Source of the DNA: Pseudalkalibacillus berkeleyi
GTDB lineage: Bacteria > Bacillota > Bacilli > Bacillales > Fictibacillaceae
Reading direction: 5' to 3'
Length of the DNA stretch: 64,000 nt
Assembly: GCF_021608225.1 (NCBI RefSeq)
Contig: NZ_JAKIJS010000001.1
Coordinates: 682,001 to 746,000, forward strand
Shown: piece after piece, positions 17,106-27,013 of the stretch
How positions within the stretch are numbered: the stretch's first letter is position 1
Layout of the letters: each line of letters opens with the position of its first letter
Notes under the pieces: model-generated
Seen by the model: only the letters and a program-made list of their open reading frames with translations
The model's database searches: none
Told to the model about the DNA's origin: nothing
Made by a program: the position numbers and the translations under genes

Positions 17106-17140
17106 AAAAAAACGTTAGGCGTTATTTCCTAACGTTTCTT
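17106..17140 (-). terminator. terminator of yjzD
   Basis: AAACGTTAGG and CCTAACGTTT form a perfect stem; on the minus strand it is followed by a T run. Confidence 0.85.
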
Positions 17141-17144
17141 TATA

Positions 17145-17324
17145 TCATTCAGCTGTTTCGTCTTTAATGCCCGCATCGCCTAAAACGAACACGAACAATG
17201 CGAATACAACTCCGATGATACTTGCTAATGCGAAGTTATATGATCCACCTTGCATGGAGCTTAATACGTAAAAGGCCATATTGCTTAACAAGAAGGACCA
17301 AATTAATGTCCAAATATAGCGCAT
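17145..17324 (-). CDS. yjzD: YjzD family membrane protein (DUF2929), 59 aa
   Basis: The product starts MRYIWTLIWSFLLSNMAFYV and has two membrane segments (residues 4-23 and 32-48) followed by a short acidic tail. This matches the DUF2929/YjzD family, whose function is unknown. ATG 17324 has GAGGTGATT upstream. In B. subtilis yjzD also precedes yjaU on the opposite strand, and the same arrangement is seen here. Confidence 0.85.
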   Translation of the reverse strand: MRYIWTLIWSFLLSNMAFYVLSSMQGGSYNFALASIIGVVFALFVFVLGDAGIKDETAE

Positions 17325-17547
17325 ACAATCACCTCAAGATTTATATGTAGCATTTATCCAATTCATATTGTAGCACAAAATGACATGGTTCAAAACGTTT
17401 TCAATGAAGTTCCTCAAAAAGTTCACGAAAATACATATAAACTTACGTTAGATATCATGCGATCCTCCAAATTGGGTGTATGTCTCGTTCTCTTTTCAAA
17501 CTTTTGCATACATTAACTAAGAATGAATGTATAAGGCGTGATGTTAA

Positions 17548-18291
17548 ATGAGTGGTACCAATTGCCGCTTTCAACAAATTAATGACCAAAGCTTACTCAT
17601 TCACCTACCCGAGCGACCAAACGGCTTTGCGATCCTTTTAATTGGTGATGTTAATCATTATGTAACTCCACATACAAGTTCTTGGATCCAGCATCCCGAA
17701 CGAGCTCATTTTGTTAATGAATTGTGCAGTTATGGCTATACCGTCATTTATTCCAATTTATATGGCAGACATTGGGGGAATGATCCAAGCGTGGAAATGT
17801 TGAATCGGATCTATTTAACGATATTGAAGCAAGAAATCCTTAATTCTAAAGTTCATGTTTTAGCCGAAGGTATGGGAGCGTTAACCGCATTAAAATGGTT
17901 TGAGAAGTATAGAGGGCAAGTTAGGTCTGCTGCTTTTATGAATCCTTGCTTAAGTTTACAAGCTCATGGAGAATCCGTTAAAGAACAGAAGTTGTTTTAC
18001 AAACAGTTTCATAGAGAAATTTGCCGGGCTTATAGTCTTTCAGAGGAAGAAGCAGAGGAATTTTTGCTAAGTGATCGAGGTGTACATCAATACGTATCTG
18101 ATGTTCCTGTGAAAATTTGGCATAATATGAGTGGTACACCCTACTCCTTTATTAAGCATAGCCGCGCCTATGAATGGGTAAGGGAGCAACTTGGGGCTCC
18201 TATATCGCTCACCTTGCAATTAACAGACACGAATAAAGGGTTTGCAAAAAAAGTAAAGGCATTCTACAACTTACACGAGAAAGACTTATAG
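17548..18291 (+). CDS. yjaU: YjaU-type alpha/beta-hydrolase-like protein, probably without nucleophile
   Basis: A 247-residue protein with the alpha/beta hydrolase outline: strand-turn NGFAILLIGDVNHYV, a helix, then KVHVLAEGMGALTALKW. The latter is the nucleophile elbow, but the G-x-S-x-G position reads AEGMG (106-110), so glycine replaces the serine. No obvious substitute nucleophile is seen. It may be a binding or scaffold protein rather than an enzyme. The ribosome site is weak. It heads the yjaU-yjaV-med-comZ order of B. subtilis, where med activates competence. Confidence 0.75.
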   Translation: MSGTNCRFQQINDQSLLIHLPERPNGFAILLIGDVNHYVTPHTSSWIQHPERAHFVNELCSYGYTVIYSNLYGRHWGNDPSVEMLNRIYLTILKQEILNSKVHVLAEGMGALTALKWFEKYRGQVRSAAFMNPCLSLQAHGESVKEQKLFYKQFHREICRAYSLSEEEAEEFLLSDRGVHQYVSDVPVKIWHNMSGTPYSFIKHSRAYEWVREQLGAPISLTLQLTDTNKGFAKKVKAFYNLHEKDL

Positions 18292-18449
18292 GGGTTCAGT
18301 TTATAAAGGTAGGATTCTTTATCAATTGGGTCCCTATTCAATTTAATTATGAATAGTATGTACATAATTTACGATGTAGAAGAATTAGTTCATTATTCCA
18401 TTTTCATAAATAAGATAATAATAGAATGATGAAAATGGGGGTTCACATA

Positions 18450-19157
18450 ATGACAAACGTACTCATTACTGGGGGCGCAGGAGAGGTCGGTTTAACGCTT
18501 ACTAAAGAATTTATTAAAGAAGGAATAGATGTTTACGGAATTGACGATATAAATAGAGAAGAACATGAAGAGCTTGCTTATCTTGGGAGAAATGCGCTTT
18601 ACCATTTTACTAATAAAAGTATTACATGTGTTGATTTTACTCAATTTGAACCTGTGGATGTGATCTTTCATTTAGGGCAACGCTCACCATCTACAAACAA
18701 GTATTCAGATTTACGTACAACATTTAAGAATCAAAAGAAAAATACGGAGCTTATTGTTAACTTCGCTTCGACTTGTGGTGCCACAGTTGTGCTTGTTTCA
18801 ACACTTGATGTATATGGAGAACAATTAGCGGACCCTAATCCAAATATCGAAATCCCGTTGCCAAGAAGTCTTTATGGATCTTATATGTTATCAGAAGAAA
18901 CTTTTCTTGTGAGTTCTGCTACAGCAAACGATGTGAAATACTGCATCTTGCGAATACCACCCATTGATGGGTTCAATAATCTCATTGAAAAAAGGTGCCA
19001 AGGGATAGATGAAATCGAAAAAGCAGGAGTTTCGTCCCAATGTAGAGAATTGATTAACGGTCAAAGCATTTCTAAGAAAAAGCTTGTAGATTATTGTTTC
19101 TCTATTCTTAACGGAGGGATTGAGGAAAAGGTTATTACTTTATTTAATAAATATTGA
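18450..19157 (+). CDS. yjaV: YjaV, NAD-dependent epimerase-like (SDR fold) protein
   Basis: The protein (235 residues) opens NVLITGGAGEVGLTL, a clear TGGxGxxG dinucleotide-binding loop, and continues with IFHLGQRSP and VSTLDVYGE as in extended SDR epimerases. The catalytic Tyr-xxx-Lys pair should lie at LYGSYMLSEE: Tyr142 is kept but the lysine position is Met146. Activity is therefore doubtful. It is short, lacking most of the sugar-binding C-terminal part. ATG 18450 follows GGGGG. It lies 57 bases before med. Confidence 0.75.
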   Translation: MTNVLITGGAGEVGLTLTKEFIKEGIDVYGIDDINREEHEELAYLGRNALYHFTNKSITCVDFTQFEPVDVIFHLGQRSPSTNKYSDLRTTFKNQKKNTELIVNFASTCGATVVLVSTLDVYGEQLADPNPNIEIPLPRSLYGSYMLSEETFLVSSATANDVKYCILRIPPIDGFNNLIEKRCQGIDEIEKAGVSSQCRELINGQSISKKKLVDYCFSILNGGIEEKVITLFNKY

Positions 19158-19214
19158 ATTTCGTATATACTATAACTAGTTTTATTCTCTTATGAGATGA
19201 AGGAGAGGAAAAGA

Positions 19215-20168
19215 ATGAAAATTATTACACCTTTCCTGATTGCCATATTGTTACTCTCTCTATCTGGATGTCAACAAGCTCTAGGGAGTGGGGATTTAAA
19301 GAACGTTGGACTTTTGATTGAAGATACGATAAACGACCAAGGGTGGGGTACCAAAGGTTATAAAGGCTTACTTCAAGTGAAGAATGAATTCAACAATAAA
19401 GTGTTCTATCGTGAAGAAGTTAAATCAAAAGAGCAGGTTCTAGAAGCAGTCAGAGAATTTCAAAAGGACAACGTCAACCTAGTATTTGGACATGGTAAAT
19501 TGTACGCGCCTTTATTTATGGATATTAAATCTGAATTTCCAGATATGCATTTTGTAAGCTTTAATGGTAAAGTGAGTGGAAAAGGAATTACAAGTGTCCA
19601 TTTCGATTCTTATGCAATGGGATATTTTGCAGGTGTTGTCTCAGGTGCAATGACGAAGTCTGGACAAGTTGGTATGATTGCTGCATTCCCATGGCAACCA
19701 GAAGCAACAGGTTTTAGAGAAGGAGCTAATGTGTATAATCCAGATGTTGAGACGAATATATCATTTGTTCAAGATTGGAGTGATACAGACAAAGCGATAG
19801 AGATCTTCAATGATATGGACGAAAAAGGCGTCGATGTGTACTATCCTGCAGGTGATGGATATACCGTACCAGTGATTGAGAAAGTGAAAGAAAAAGGTGC
19901 TTATGCAATCGGATTCATCTCTAACATGTCTGATCTTGGAGAACAAACCGTTTTGACAAGTACTGTACAACATGTAGATAAGTTATATGTGAAAATTGCA
20001 CAAAAGCATAATGATGGCAAACTCTCAACAGGTAACATTCATTATGATTTCCAAGAAGGCGTTATCTCTCTAGCTCCATTTAGTTCGGCAGTTCCTGAAG
20101 ATATACAACAGCAGATTTCATCATTAGTGGATGAGTATAAAGAAACGGGGAAACTCCCCTCACCATAA
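19215..20168 (+). CDS. med: Med, BMP-family lipoprotein, transcriptional activator of comK
   Basis: Med is required for normal comK expression in B. subtilis. This homologue is 317 residues with a lipobox (LSGC, cysteine near 19) and the basic-membrane-protein fold of periplasmic-binding type: LLIEDTINDQGWGTKGYKG, VSFNGK and VGMIAAFPWQPEATGF. ATG 19215 behind AGGAGAGG was chosen rather than an earlier codon inside that ribosome site. It overlaps nothing but leads directly into comZ after 24 bases. How a lipoprotein-like protein affects transcription is not settled from sequence. Confidence 0.9.
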   Translation: MKIITPFLIAILLLSLSGCQQALGSGDLKNVGLLIEDTINDQGWGTKGYKGLLQVKNEFNNKVFYREEVKSKEQVLEAVREFQKDNVNLVFGHGKLYAPLFMDIKSEFPDMHFVSFNGKVSGKGITSVHFDSYAMGYFAGVVSGAMTKSGQVGMIAAFPWQPEATGFREGANVYNPDVETNISFVQDWSDTDKAIEIFNDMDEKGVDVYYPAGDGYTVPVIEKVKEKGAYAIGFISNMSDLGEQTVLTSTVQHVDKLYVKIAQKHNDGKLSTGNIHYDFQEGVISLAPFSSAVPEDIQQQISSLVDEYKETGKLPSP

Positions 20169-20192
20169 ATGAATTGTTTGGAGGAAGTAAGC

Positions 20193-20378
20193 ATGGATCA
20201 AGAACGTAATATGAAGTTTATGCAAATTGCAATGACCCATTTACCTGAAGCTAAACAGCTAATGGAACAAAAAGGATTAGAACTTTCAATGGAAGATATT
20301 CAACCGATGTTGAATATGTTAATGAAAGTTATGAATGATGCCTATGATTTAGGTAAATCTGACGCGGAAAATCAATAA
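20193..20378 (+). CDS. comZ: ComZ, competence protein
   Basis: ComZ is a 61-residue, Met-rich helical protein (MKFMQIAMTHLPEAKQLMEQ) located directly after med, as in B. subtilis, where comZ lowers comG operon expression. It is predicted all-helical and soluble. ATG 20193 follows GGAGGAAGTAAGC; the eight residues before it overlap the ribosome site. The two genes are probably co-transcribed. Confidence 0.88.
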   Translation: MDQERNMKFMQIAMTHLPEAKQLMEQKGLELSMEDIQPMLNMLMKVMNDAYDLGKSDAENQ

Positions 20379-20395
20379 TCATACATATCTAAGAA

Positions 20396-20430
20396 TGCCT
20401 TTCGTCTTGAGCGGGAGGTTTTTTATTTTG
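20396..20430 (+). terminator. terminator of med-comZ
   Basis: CCTTTCG and CGGGAGG can pair with G-T wobbles and are followed by TTTTTTATTTT. Moderate quality. Confidence 0.6.
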
Positions 20431-20493
20431 TTGGCAAGCTTGGACAGTAGACTTAAGATATTAAACACATTGCTACTGGACAACTTTGGTATT

Positions 20494-20522
20494 TTGAATT
20501 AATATTAGTACCAAGTCATAAT
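20494..20522 (+). promoter_or_regulatory. fabH-fabF promoter
   Basis: TTGAAT (20494-20499) and CATAAT (20517-20522) are spaced 17 bases apart, a good sigma-A-type match, 46 bases before the fabH start. The FapR-like operator overlaps the downstream element. Confidence 0.6.
20504..20522 (+). promoter_or_regulatory. FapR-like operator of fabH-fabF
   Basis: ATTAGTACCAAGTCATAAT is close to the FapR operator of B. subtilis (TTAGTACCTAGTCTTAAT, from memory). FapR represses fatty acid synthesis genes and is released by malonyl-CoA. Its overlap with the -10 element agrees with repression. Confidence 0.75.
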
Positions 20523-20567
20523 ATAAGATACTAAGGAACATGAATTCATACGAAAAGGGGTAATAGT

Positions 20568-21503
20568 ATGAACGCAGGTGTGATCGGAATTGGAAGATAT
20601 GTCCCGGACCGTGTGTTGACGAACCAAGAATTAGAAAAAATGGTGGATACATCAGACGAATGGATTCGGACAAGAACGGGAATAGAAGAGCGTAGAATTG
20701 CTGACCAAGATATGGATACATCTCATATGGCAGAACGTGCTGCTGACGAAGCTTTGAAGGATGCTGGTCTTGATGCTAGTGAAATCGACTTGATTTTAGT
20801 AGCAACCGTTACAGGTGACTATGGATTTCCTTCTGTAGCATGCCTTATTCAAGAAAGATTAGGTGCGAAGAATGCTGTTGCGATGGATATTAGTGCAGCC
20901 TGTGCAGGATTTATCTATGGTATGATAACAGCAAAGCAATATATTCAAACAGAAACCTACAAAAATGTCCTTGTAATCGGAGTTGAAAAGCTTTCGAAAA
21001 TTACAGATTGGGATGACCGTAATACTGCTGTCTTATTCGGAGATGGAGCTGGTGCTGCTGTAATTGCTCCAGTATCGGATGATAAAGGAATTCTTTCATT
21101 TGATATGGGATCAGATGGTACAGGGGCGAAACATCTGTATCAAAATGGGGACCTACTCTATATGAATGGGCGAGAAGTCTTTAAGTTTGCGGTGAGACAA
21201 ATGCCAGAATCATCTATGAAGGTTGTTGAAAAAGCAGGATTGAGTAAAGAAGATGTAGATTTCCTGATCCCGCATCAAGCAAACATTCGGATTATGGAAG
21301 CAGCGAGAGAAAGGCTAGACTTGCCGAAAGAAAAAATGGCAGCCACAGTGGGCAAGTTTGGAAATACATCATCATCATCTATACCAATTGCATTAGTCGA
21401 ATCACTTAAAGAAGGTAAAATAAAAGACGGAGATGTACTGGTACTTGTAGGGTTTGGCGGTGGCTTAACCTGGGGTGCAGTAGCGTTACGTTGGGGAAAA
21501 TAG
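20568..21503 (+). CDS. fabH: beta-ketoacyl-ACP synthase III FabH
   Basis: FabH starts fatty acid synthesis by condensing acyl-CoA, in Bacillus mainly branched primers, with malonyl-ACP. The 311-residue protein has the Cys-His-Asn triad: Cys112 in DISAACAGF, His near 237 in [11 protein letters not shown], and Asn in [10 protein letters not shown]. The C-terminal [10 protein letters not shown] loop is typical. ATG 20568 follows AAAAGGGG. The next gene is fabF, 21 bases away; both sit behind a FapR-like operator. It is the fabHA counterpart of B. subtilis. Confidence 0.96.
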   Translation: MNAGVIGIGRYVPDRVLTNQELEKMVDTSDEWIRTRTGIEERRIADQDMDTSHMAERAADEALKDAGLDASEIDLILVATVTGDYGFPSVACLIQERLGAKNAVAMDISAACAGFIYGMITAKQYIQTETYKNVLVIGVEKLSKITDWDDRNTAVLFGDGAGAAVIAPVSDDKGILSFDMGSDGTGAKHLYQNGDLLYMNGREVFKFAVRQMPESSMKVVEKAGLSKEDVDFLIPHQANIRIMEAARERLDLPKEKMAATVGKFGNTSSSSIPIALVESLKEGKIKDGDVLVLVGFGGGLTWGAVALRWGK

Positions 21504-21524
21504 TTGTAAGGAGCTGAATTTAAG

Positions 21525-22763
21525 ATGAGTAAGCGAGTTGTTATCACAGGACTCGGAACAGTATCTCCTCTAGGAAACGATACAGAAACAACTTGGAGTA
21601 ATATTGTTAACGGGAAATCAGGTATTGGTGAATTAACAAGAAGAGATAAAGATCAATTTCCGGCCAAAGTTGCTGGTGAGGCGAGAGAATTCGATCCAGA
21701 ACAGTACTTGGATAAAAAAGATGCAAGAAAGATGGACAGATTCACGCAATTTGCAATTGCAGCATCCTTAATGGCTGTTAAGGATGCAGATTTAACAATA
21801 ACCGAAGAGAATGCTGATCGAGTAGGCGTGTGGATTGGATCAGGAATCGGTGGTATGGAAACATACGAGCAACAATTCCAAGTGTTCATGGAAAAAGGGC
21901 AACGAAGAGTGAGTCCATTCTTTGTACCGATGATGATTCCTGATATGGCATCAGGTCAAGTGTCCATCATGTTAGGCGCGAAAGGTATCAACTCATGTAC
22001 GGTTACCGCTTGTGCTTCAGGTGCAAACTCGATTGGTGATGCATTTAAAGTCATCCAACGTGGCGACGCGGATATAATGGTGACTGGTGGTAGTGAAGCA
22101 CCAATCACGAATATGGCGCTTGCTGGATTTTCCTCTTCAAAAGCATTATCTACAAACCCGGATCCGTCATCAGCAAGTCGACCATTTGATGCAAACCGAG
22201 ATGGCTTTGTGATGGGTGAAGGCGCAGGTATTCTAGTCATTGAGTCATTAGAATCTGCTCAAAAACGTGGAGCGAAAATTCATGCTGAAATTGTCGGTTA
22301 TGGCGCAACAGGTGATGCTCACCATATCACACAACCAGCTCCAGGGGGAGAAGGTGGCGTTAGAGCAATGCAAATTGCGTTGAATGATGCTGGGCTTCGT
22401 CCTGAAGATGTAGATTATTTGAATGCACATGGTACGAGTACTGACTTTAACGATAAATATGAAACAGCTGCGATAAAAACTGTTTTCGGAGATTATGCTC
22501 CTAAGCTCGGTATTAGTTCTACTAAATCGATGACCGGTCATCTGTTAGGTGCAGCTGGTGCATTAGAGGCCGTGTTATCTGTTAAAGCTATTCAAGATAA
22601 TATCATGCCACCAACAATTAATTATGAAACACCAGATCCTGAGTGCGACCTAGATTATGTACCTAATGAGGCGCGTAACGCCGAGGTTAATGTCGTGATG
22701 AGTAACTCACTTGGCTTCGGTGGTCATAATGTTGCACTTGTTTTCAAAAAGTTCTCCGAGTAA
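21525..22763 (+). CDS. fabF: beta-ketoacyl-ACP synthase II FabF
   Basis: FabF performs the chain-elongating condensations. The protein of 412 residues has ACASGANSI with the catalytic cysteine near 163, [11 protein letters not shown] (first histidine) and [11 protein letters not shown] (second histidine), the full Cys-His-His set. Ribosome site AAGGAGC; stop followed by a strong terminator. It forms a two-gene operon with fabH, as in B. subtilis. Confidence 0.97.
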   Translation: MSKRVVITGLGTVSPLGNDTETTWSNIVNGKSGIGELTRRDKDQFPAKVAGEAREFDPEQYLDKKDARKMDRFTQFAIAASLMAVKDADLTITEENADRVGVWIGSGIGGMETYEQQFQVFMEKGQRRVSPFFVPMMIPDMASGQVSIMLGAKGINSCTVTACASGANSIGDAFKVIQRGDADIMVTGGSEAPITNMALAGFSSSKALSTNPDPSSASRPFDANRDGFVMGEGAGILVIESLESAQKRGAKIHAEIVGYGATGDAHHITQPAPGGEGGVRAMQIALNDAGLRPEDVDYLNAHGTSTDFNDKYETAAIKTVFGDYAPKLGISSTKSMTGHLLGAAGALEAVLSVKAIQDNIMPPTINYETPDPECDLDYVPNEARNAEVNVVMSNSLGFGGHNVALVFKKFSE

Positions 22764-22782
22764 GAAATAATTACAATAATGG

Positions 22783-22821
22783 AACTGACCTTAGGATGAA
22801 TCCTAAGGTCAGTTTTTTTAA
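22783..22821 (+). terminator. terminator of fabH-fabF
   Basis: AACTGACCTTAGGA and TCCTAAGGTCAGTT pair perfectly over 14 bases, then seven T. Confidence 0.93.
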
Positions 22822-22939
22822 ATTAACTTTTAGAATACATTTATATAGAAGAAAGTCGGTATTTCAAAGTGTTAACATGCATAAGTTCTCTACATTCTCC
22901 ATATAGTGAAGTATTCATGTACAAGCACTCGTATAGGAG

Positions 22940-23170
22940 ATGAGGGCTTTGATCTTTCGATTATTTATATTAATTATAGGATTTAGTTTTGCTGTATCAG
23001 GTGGTGTCAGCTTAATTGCCTTTTTAAATTTAATTACAACTGGTCATGGATTTGTGAATTATATTATTTTTATTTCTACTAGACCAGAATTATCAATCTT
23101 TATAATAGGCTTAGCGCTCATTTGGGGGAGTATTTATTTACCATCATTTAGTAAAGATTCGGATGAGTGA
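22940..23170 (+). CDS. small membrane protein, two spanning segments
   Basis: A hydrophobic protein of 76 residues (or 73 if it begins at TTG 22949). The two long hydrophobic stretches, IFRLFILIIGFSFAVSGGVS and ELSIFIIGLALIWGSIYL, predict two membrane helices, followed by a short charged tail. The ATG at 22940 touches the ribosome site AGGAG, so TTG 22949 may be the true start. I do not recognise a family. It lies between fabF and yjbA. Confidence 0.6.
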   Translation: MRALIFRLFILIIGFSFAVSGGVSLIAFLNLITTGHGFVNYIIFISTRPELSIFIIGLALIWGSIYLPSFSKDSDE

Positions 23171-23280
23171 CTAAAAAATACATTTGTCGACTTAAAAGTA
23201 CCTGAATGTAGAATAAAAACATGAACCTCTGACTATACTGATTTTAACAATCCGTAAATCCTGCAAAGTGAGGGGTATAC

Positions 23281-24030
23281 ATGTTGTACTTAAGAGATGT
23301 TTGGGTAAACTGGTTCGAAGGTGAAGAAAATGGCTATAATGTGTGTGAATTTCATGAATGGCGTAAAGAAGATTTTATTGAACTTCTTGACCAAGTTCCG
23401 ATCATTAAAATGGAAACAACTCTGCTCAATTACATAGAAAATGACTTGAGTGAACTTCCAAACCAGTTGTTGGAGGAAGTTAAAAACAAGAGTTATATCA
23501 GAAAAAATAATCAACGAGAGCAGATTGAGTATTGTTTCATTGCGACAGATGGCCGGAAATGTATGATTGTGGATACGATGGGCTATAAAATTCCAATACG
23601 AAAAAGTCGTATGATTCCACGTCAAGAACAGCTCGTATATGAAATGGCAGAGGAATTAGATCCTAAACGGTATTCATTTGAAACTGTTGAGCAACAAAAG
23701 AAGGAGTATCATATACTTTCTCCTGAGCCACATAGTATGCATGGGTTAACGAGAAGGGAAAGACAGCTGAAACAGCTTTTGTTCATGGCACTTGATCAAA
23801 TGTATACTGGAGCGAATACAGCTGAGGCAAGGTATTGGTACACGGAATGGTTTCCAGAGAAGTATTCAACAATTCAACAGATGAGTTTTGATGAAGCATG
23901 GAGAGCACTTTACATTGAAGTCTGTCATGGATGGACATCGAAACATCAATCAATTTGCGAGCGTCTTATAAAAGGACAACCTTATTTCGAGAAAATTTGG
24001 GAGCTTGAAAAAGGGACACATGTAAATTAG
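23281..24030 (+). CDS. yjbA: YjbA, DUF3603 family protein
   Basis: The 249-residue protein agrees closely with B. subtilis YjbA as I remember it: [20 protein letters not shown] at the start, [18 protein letters not shown] and [20 protein letters not shown]. The family is soluble and restricted to Bacillales; its role is unknown. ATG 23281 follows GTGAGGGG. In B. subtilis yjbA also precedes trpS, but here a DJ-1-like gene separates them. Confidence 0.9.
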   Translation: MLYLRDVWVNWFEGEENGYNVCEFHEWRKEDFIELLDQVPIIKMETTLLNYIENDLSELPNQLLEEVKNKSYIRKNNQREQIEYCFIATDGRKCMIVDTMGYKIPIRKSRMIPRQEQLVYEMAEELDPKRYSFETVEQQKKEYHILSPEPHSMHGLTRRERQLKQLLFMALDQMYTGANTAEARYWYTEWFPEKYSTIQQMSFDEAWRALYIEVCHGWTSKHQSICERLIKGQPYFEKIWELEKGTHVN

Positions 24031-24033
24031 CAC

Positions 24034-24075
24034 AATAATAAGTCGACCAAAATGAGTCGGCTTATTATTTTTTTG
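24034..24075 (+). terminator. terminator of yjbA
   Basis: AATAATAAGTCGAC and GTCGGCTTATTATT form a 14-bp stem with one wobble, then seven T. Confidence 0.88.
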
Positions 24076-24150
24076 TTCTAATAAGTTTAACTGCGAGATA
24101 TGCCGGGAACGAAACAAAAGAAGTTTCGTATAAGCTAAGGAGGTATTACA

Positions 24151-24819
24151 TTGTCTAAGAAAGTGTTAATGATTGTAACAAATGCAGATAAAATAAACGA
24201 GGAACAATCCACAGGTCTTTGGTTAGAAGAGTATGCGACTCCTTACAATCTCTTCAAAAATCAAGGTTATGAAATACACGTTAGAAGTCCAAAGGGTGGC
24301 GAAGTACCGCTAGATCCAAATAGCATCCCTGAGGAACCGAAAGCAGAGTTCGATGAAGCTCGAGAAAAGTTGAAAGATACGAAGCCACTATCCGATGAAG
24401 ATTTACAAGGGAACTATGATGCGGTGTTTTTACCAGGAGGACATGGAACGATGTTCGACTTCCCTGAGAACACTCATATACAGAAAATTATTCAAAACAT
24501 GGATGAAGCGAATAAAGTAATTGGAGCGGTTTGCCATGGTCCTTCTGGTTTAGTCAAGGTTACAGACAAAAATGGAGTTCCAATTGTAAAAGGTAAAAAG
24601 GTCAATGGTTTTACGGATGAAGAAGAGGAAGAGATGGGACTAGTAAAAGAAATGCCATTCCTACTTGAAACGTCATTAAGAGATCTAGGAGCAGAATTTG
24701 TTCGTGGAGATAAATGGACTGACTTCTCAGTTAGAGATGGAAATCTAGTTACAGGTCAAAACCCAATGTCTAGTGAAAGTACAGCTTTGAAGGTAATTGA
24801 AGCTTTAAATGAACAATAA
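24151..24819 (+). CDS. DJ-1/PfpI family protein (Hsp31-like)
   Basis: A class I glutamine-amidotransferase-like protein of 222 residues starting at TTG behind AAGGAGG. VFLPGGHGTMFDFPEN and GAVCHGPSGLV place the reactive cysteine in the nucleophile elbow, as in Hsp31/YdeA-type glyoxalases and chaperones. The FRVRSPKGG-like segment EIHVRSPKGGEVPLDP is typical of the Hsp31 branch. Its likely job is removal of glyoxals or protein quality control. A bidirectional terminator follows and trpS converges on it. Confidence 0.88.
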   Translation: MSKKVLMIVTNADKINEEQSTGLWLEEYATPYNLFKNQGYEIHVRSPKGGEVPLDPNSIPEEPKAEFDEAREKLKDTKPLSDEDLQGNYDAVFLPGGHGTMFDFPENTHIQKIIQNMDEANKVIGAVCHGPSGLVKVTDKNGVPIVKGKKVNGFTDEEEEEMGLVKEMPFLLETSLRDLGAEFVRGDKWTDFSVRDGNLVTGQNPMSSESTALKVIEALNEQ

Positions 24820-24824
24820 TAAAT

Positions 24825-24862
24825 AAAGACCATCAGCGGTATTCCGTTGATGGTCTTTAATT
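24825..24862. terminator. bidirectional terminator between the DJ-1-like gene and trpS
   Basis: AAAGACCATCAGCGG and CCGTTGATGGTCTTT with loop TATT, with T or A runs on both sides. Confidence 0.9.
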
Positions 24863-24868
24863 TATAAA

Positions 24869-25870
<1,002 letters not shown>

Positions 25871-25889
25871 TCACTCCTTCAAATATAAC

Positions 25890-26187
25890 TTTCAAAAATA
25901 TAAAAAACGCGCTACAAATCGTCTTATTGGGACGATTGTACCGCGTTGCCACCCAGAATTATTCTTTATAAAAGAATCACTCATGTCTCTGCGAGTTGTT
26001 AAACTGACAGAGTGTCCTTGATATCGTCTAGACATGACGTCGAAGCCTACTTACAAAGTTCGGTTCGAATGCTCAGAAGTCCATTCCACCTTTGCCCACA
26101 TCTGTTTGCACCAACCACAGACTCTCTATAGTGGGAGGAAAAGTGTACTACTCTTCATCTACGCACTTTCTATTCTTCATTTTAGAT
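25890..26187 (-). promoter_or_regulatory. T-box leader of trpS
   Basis: The minus-strand leader contains the T-box core TGGGTGGCAACGCGG (about 25940-25955), followed by a terminator stem (TACAATCGTC and GACGATTTGTA) and a T run. Farther upstream, near 26082, lies a TGG in the sequence GGAATGGACTTC, in the position of the specifier loop, followed by a purine. Uncharged tRNA-Trp would pair here and with the TGGC bulge to prevent termination. Confidence 0.93.
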
Positions 26188-26194
26188 TATCGAT

Positions 26195-26223
26195 AGTATA
26201 TCCAATTCGAAATTGAAATGCAA
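26195..26223 (-). promoter_or_regulatory. trpS promoter
   Basis: On the minus strand TTGCAT (26218-26223) and TATACT (26195-26200) are separated by 17 bases, just after the stop of the DUF3899 gene. Transcription would begin near 26187, giving the T-box leader. Confidence 0.65.
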
Positions 26224-26225
26224 TA

Positions 26226-26588
26226 TTAAATATTGAACGAAATCAATACGGTTGTTAGAAATCCAACGATACCTGTTAGCAATAAGGGTTCAGTGTACGT
26301 ATACTCAAATACTTCAGATGGTAAGTCAATGTTCTCTACATCATCCATAATCGCTCCGTACCTTGTTCCTTTTTTCATAAATCGGCGCACACTTAGCGTG
26401 AATGCATCAAAGAAACCACCACGCGTTACGAACATCAATGAACCGATTATGATATAAAACATAGAAACAATGAACACAGAATTGAGCACTGTCAAAAATG
26501 TAATTGTTTCATAATAGAAGTATCCAGCACCTATTCCGACTAACAATAGTAACAGAATAAAGATGATAGATCTTTTGATAAGTTTCAT
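26226..26588 (-). CDS. DUF3899 family membrane protein
   Basis: A 120-residue membrane protein with two N-terminal spanning segments (residues 7-26 and 31-55), a cytoplasmic loop containing GGFFDAFTLSVRRFMKK, and a third hydrophobic segment at the C-terminus. This arrangement matches DUF3899. Function unknown. The start at 26588 follows GAGGTGAC. It lies upstream of trpS on the same strand, but the trpS promoter begins three bases after its stop. Confidence 0.78.
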   Translation of the reverse strand: MKLIKRSIIFILLLLLVGIGAGYFYYETITFLTVLNSVFIVSMFYIIIGSLMFVTRGGFFDAFTLSVRRFMKKGTRYGAIMDDVENIDLPSEVFEYTYTEPLLLTGIVGFLTTVLISFNI

Positions 26589-27013
26589 TATGTCACCTCA
26601 AGTCGATTTTACACGATATACATAGAAACAAGCAATATGTTTACACGCCCTTTACACATGTAATTAATCTGAAGATTCGATAATAAGCGACAAATGCATA
26701 TTTTATACATACAAAAGATTAGAAAATGCCTATATATCAACGGCATAAGGTGATTGTCATACAGTTTTTTTCTATTTTTAAGCACTCCCTACCCAAAATA
26801 GCGCATAATTAAAGTAGGTAAATAGTCCTATTTTTCGTCATGAAACCGTAATGAACATGGGCTTTTTGTAAAGTATATGAAAAAAACGCATAGCAAAATT
26901 GTGCGAAAACTTGTATAATAACAATTGTGAACGAAATTCCTCAAAAATCTGACAATTTTTTAAGGGACAAGGTTCGCAACATTTCACCAATATTTAGGGG
27001 AGGTCATTAAGGC
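26589..27013. other. intergenic region upstream of oppA
   Basis: This 425-base A/T-rich region holds no open frame of interest. TATAAT at 26914-26919 is the best -10 element for oppA, about 95 bases before the start, but there is no good -35 hexamer 16-18 bases upstream. A CodY-like site lies at 26943-26957. The left part would contain the promoter of the divergent DUF3899 gene. Confidence 0.5.
26943..26957 (+). promoter_or_regulatory. candidate CodY box of the opp operon
   Basis: Read on the minus strand this is AATTGTCAGATTTTT, with four mismatches to the CodY consensus AATTTTCWGAAAATT. It lies about 25 bases past the -10 element, where a repressor could act. CodY controls peptide uptake in several Firmicutes. 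The match is only moderate. Confidence 0.3.

Noticed and set aside
26060-26080. GGTTCGAAT resembling a tRNA T-arm
   Set aside because: It is part of the trpS T-box leader; no cloverleaf or acceptor stem is present, and no other tRNA was seen in the window.
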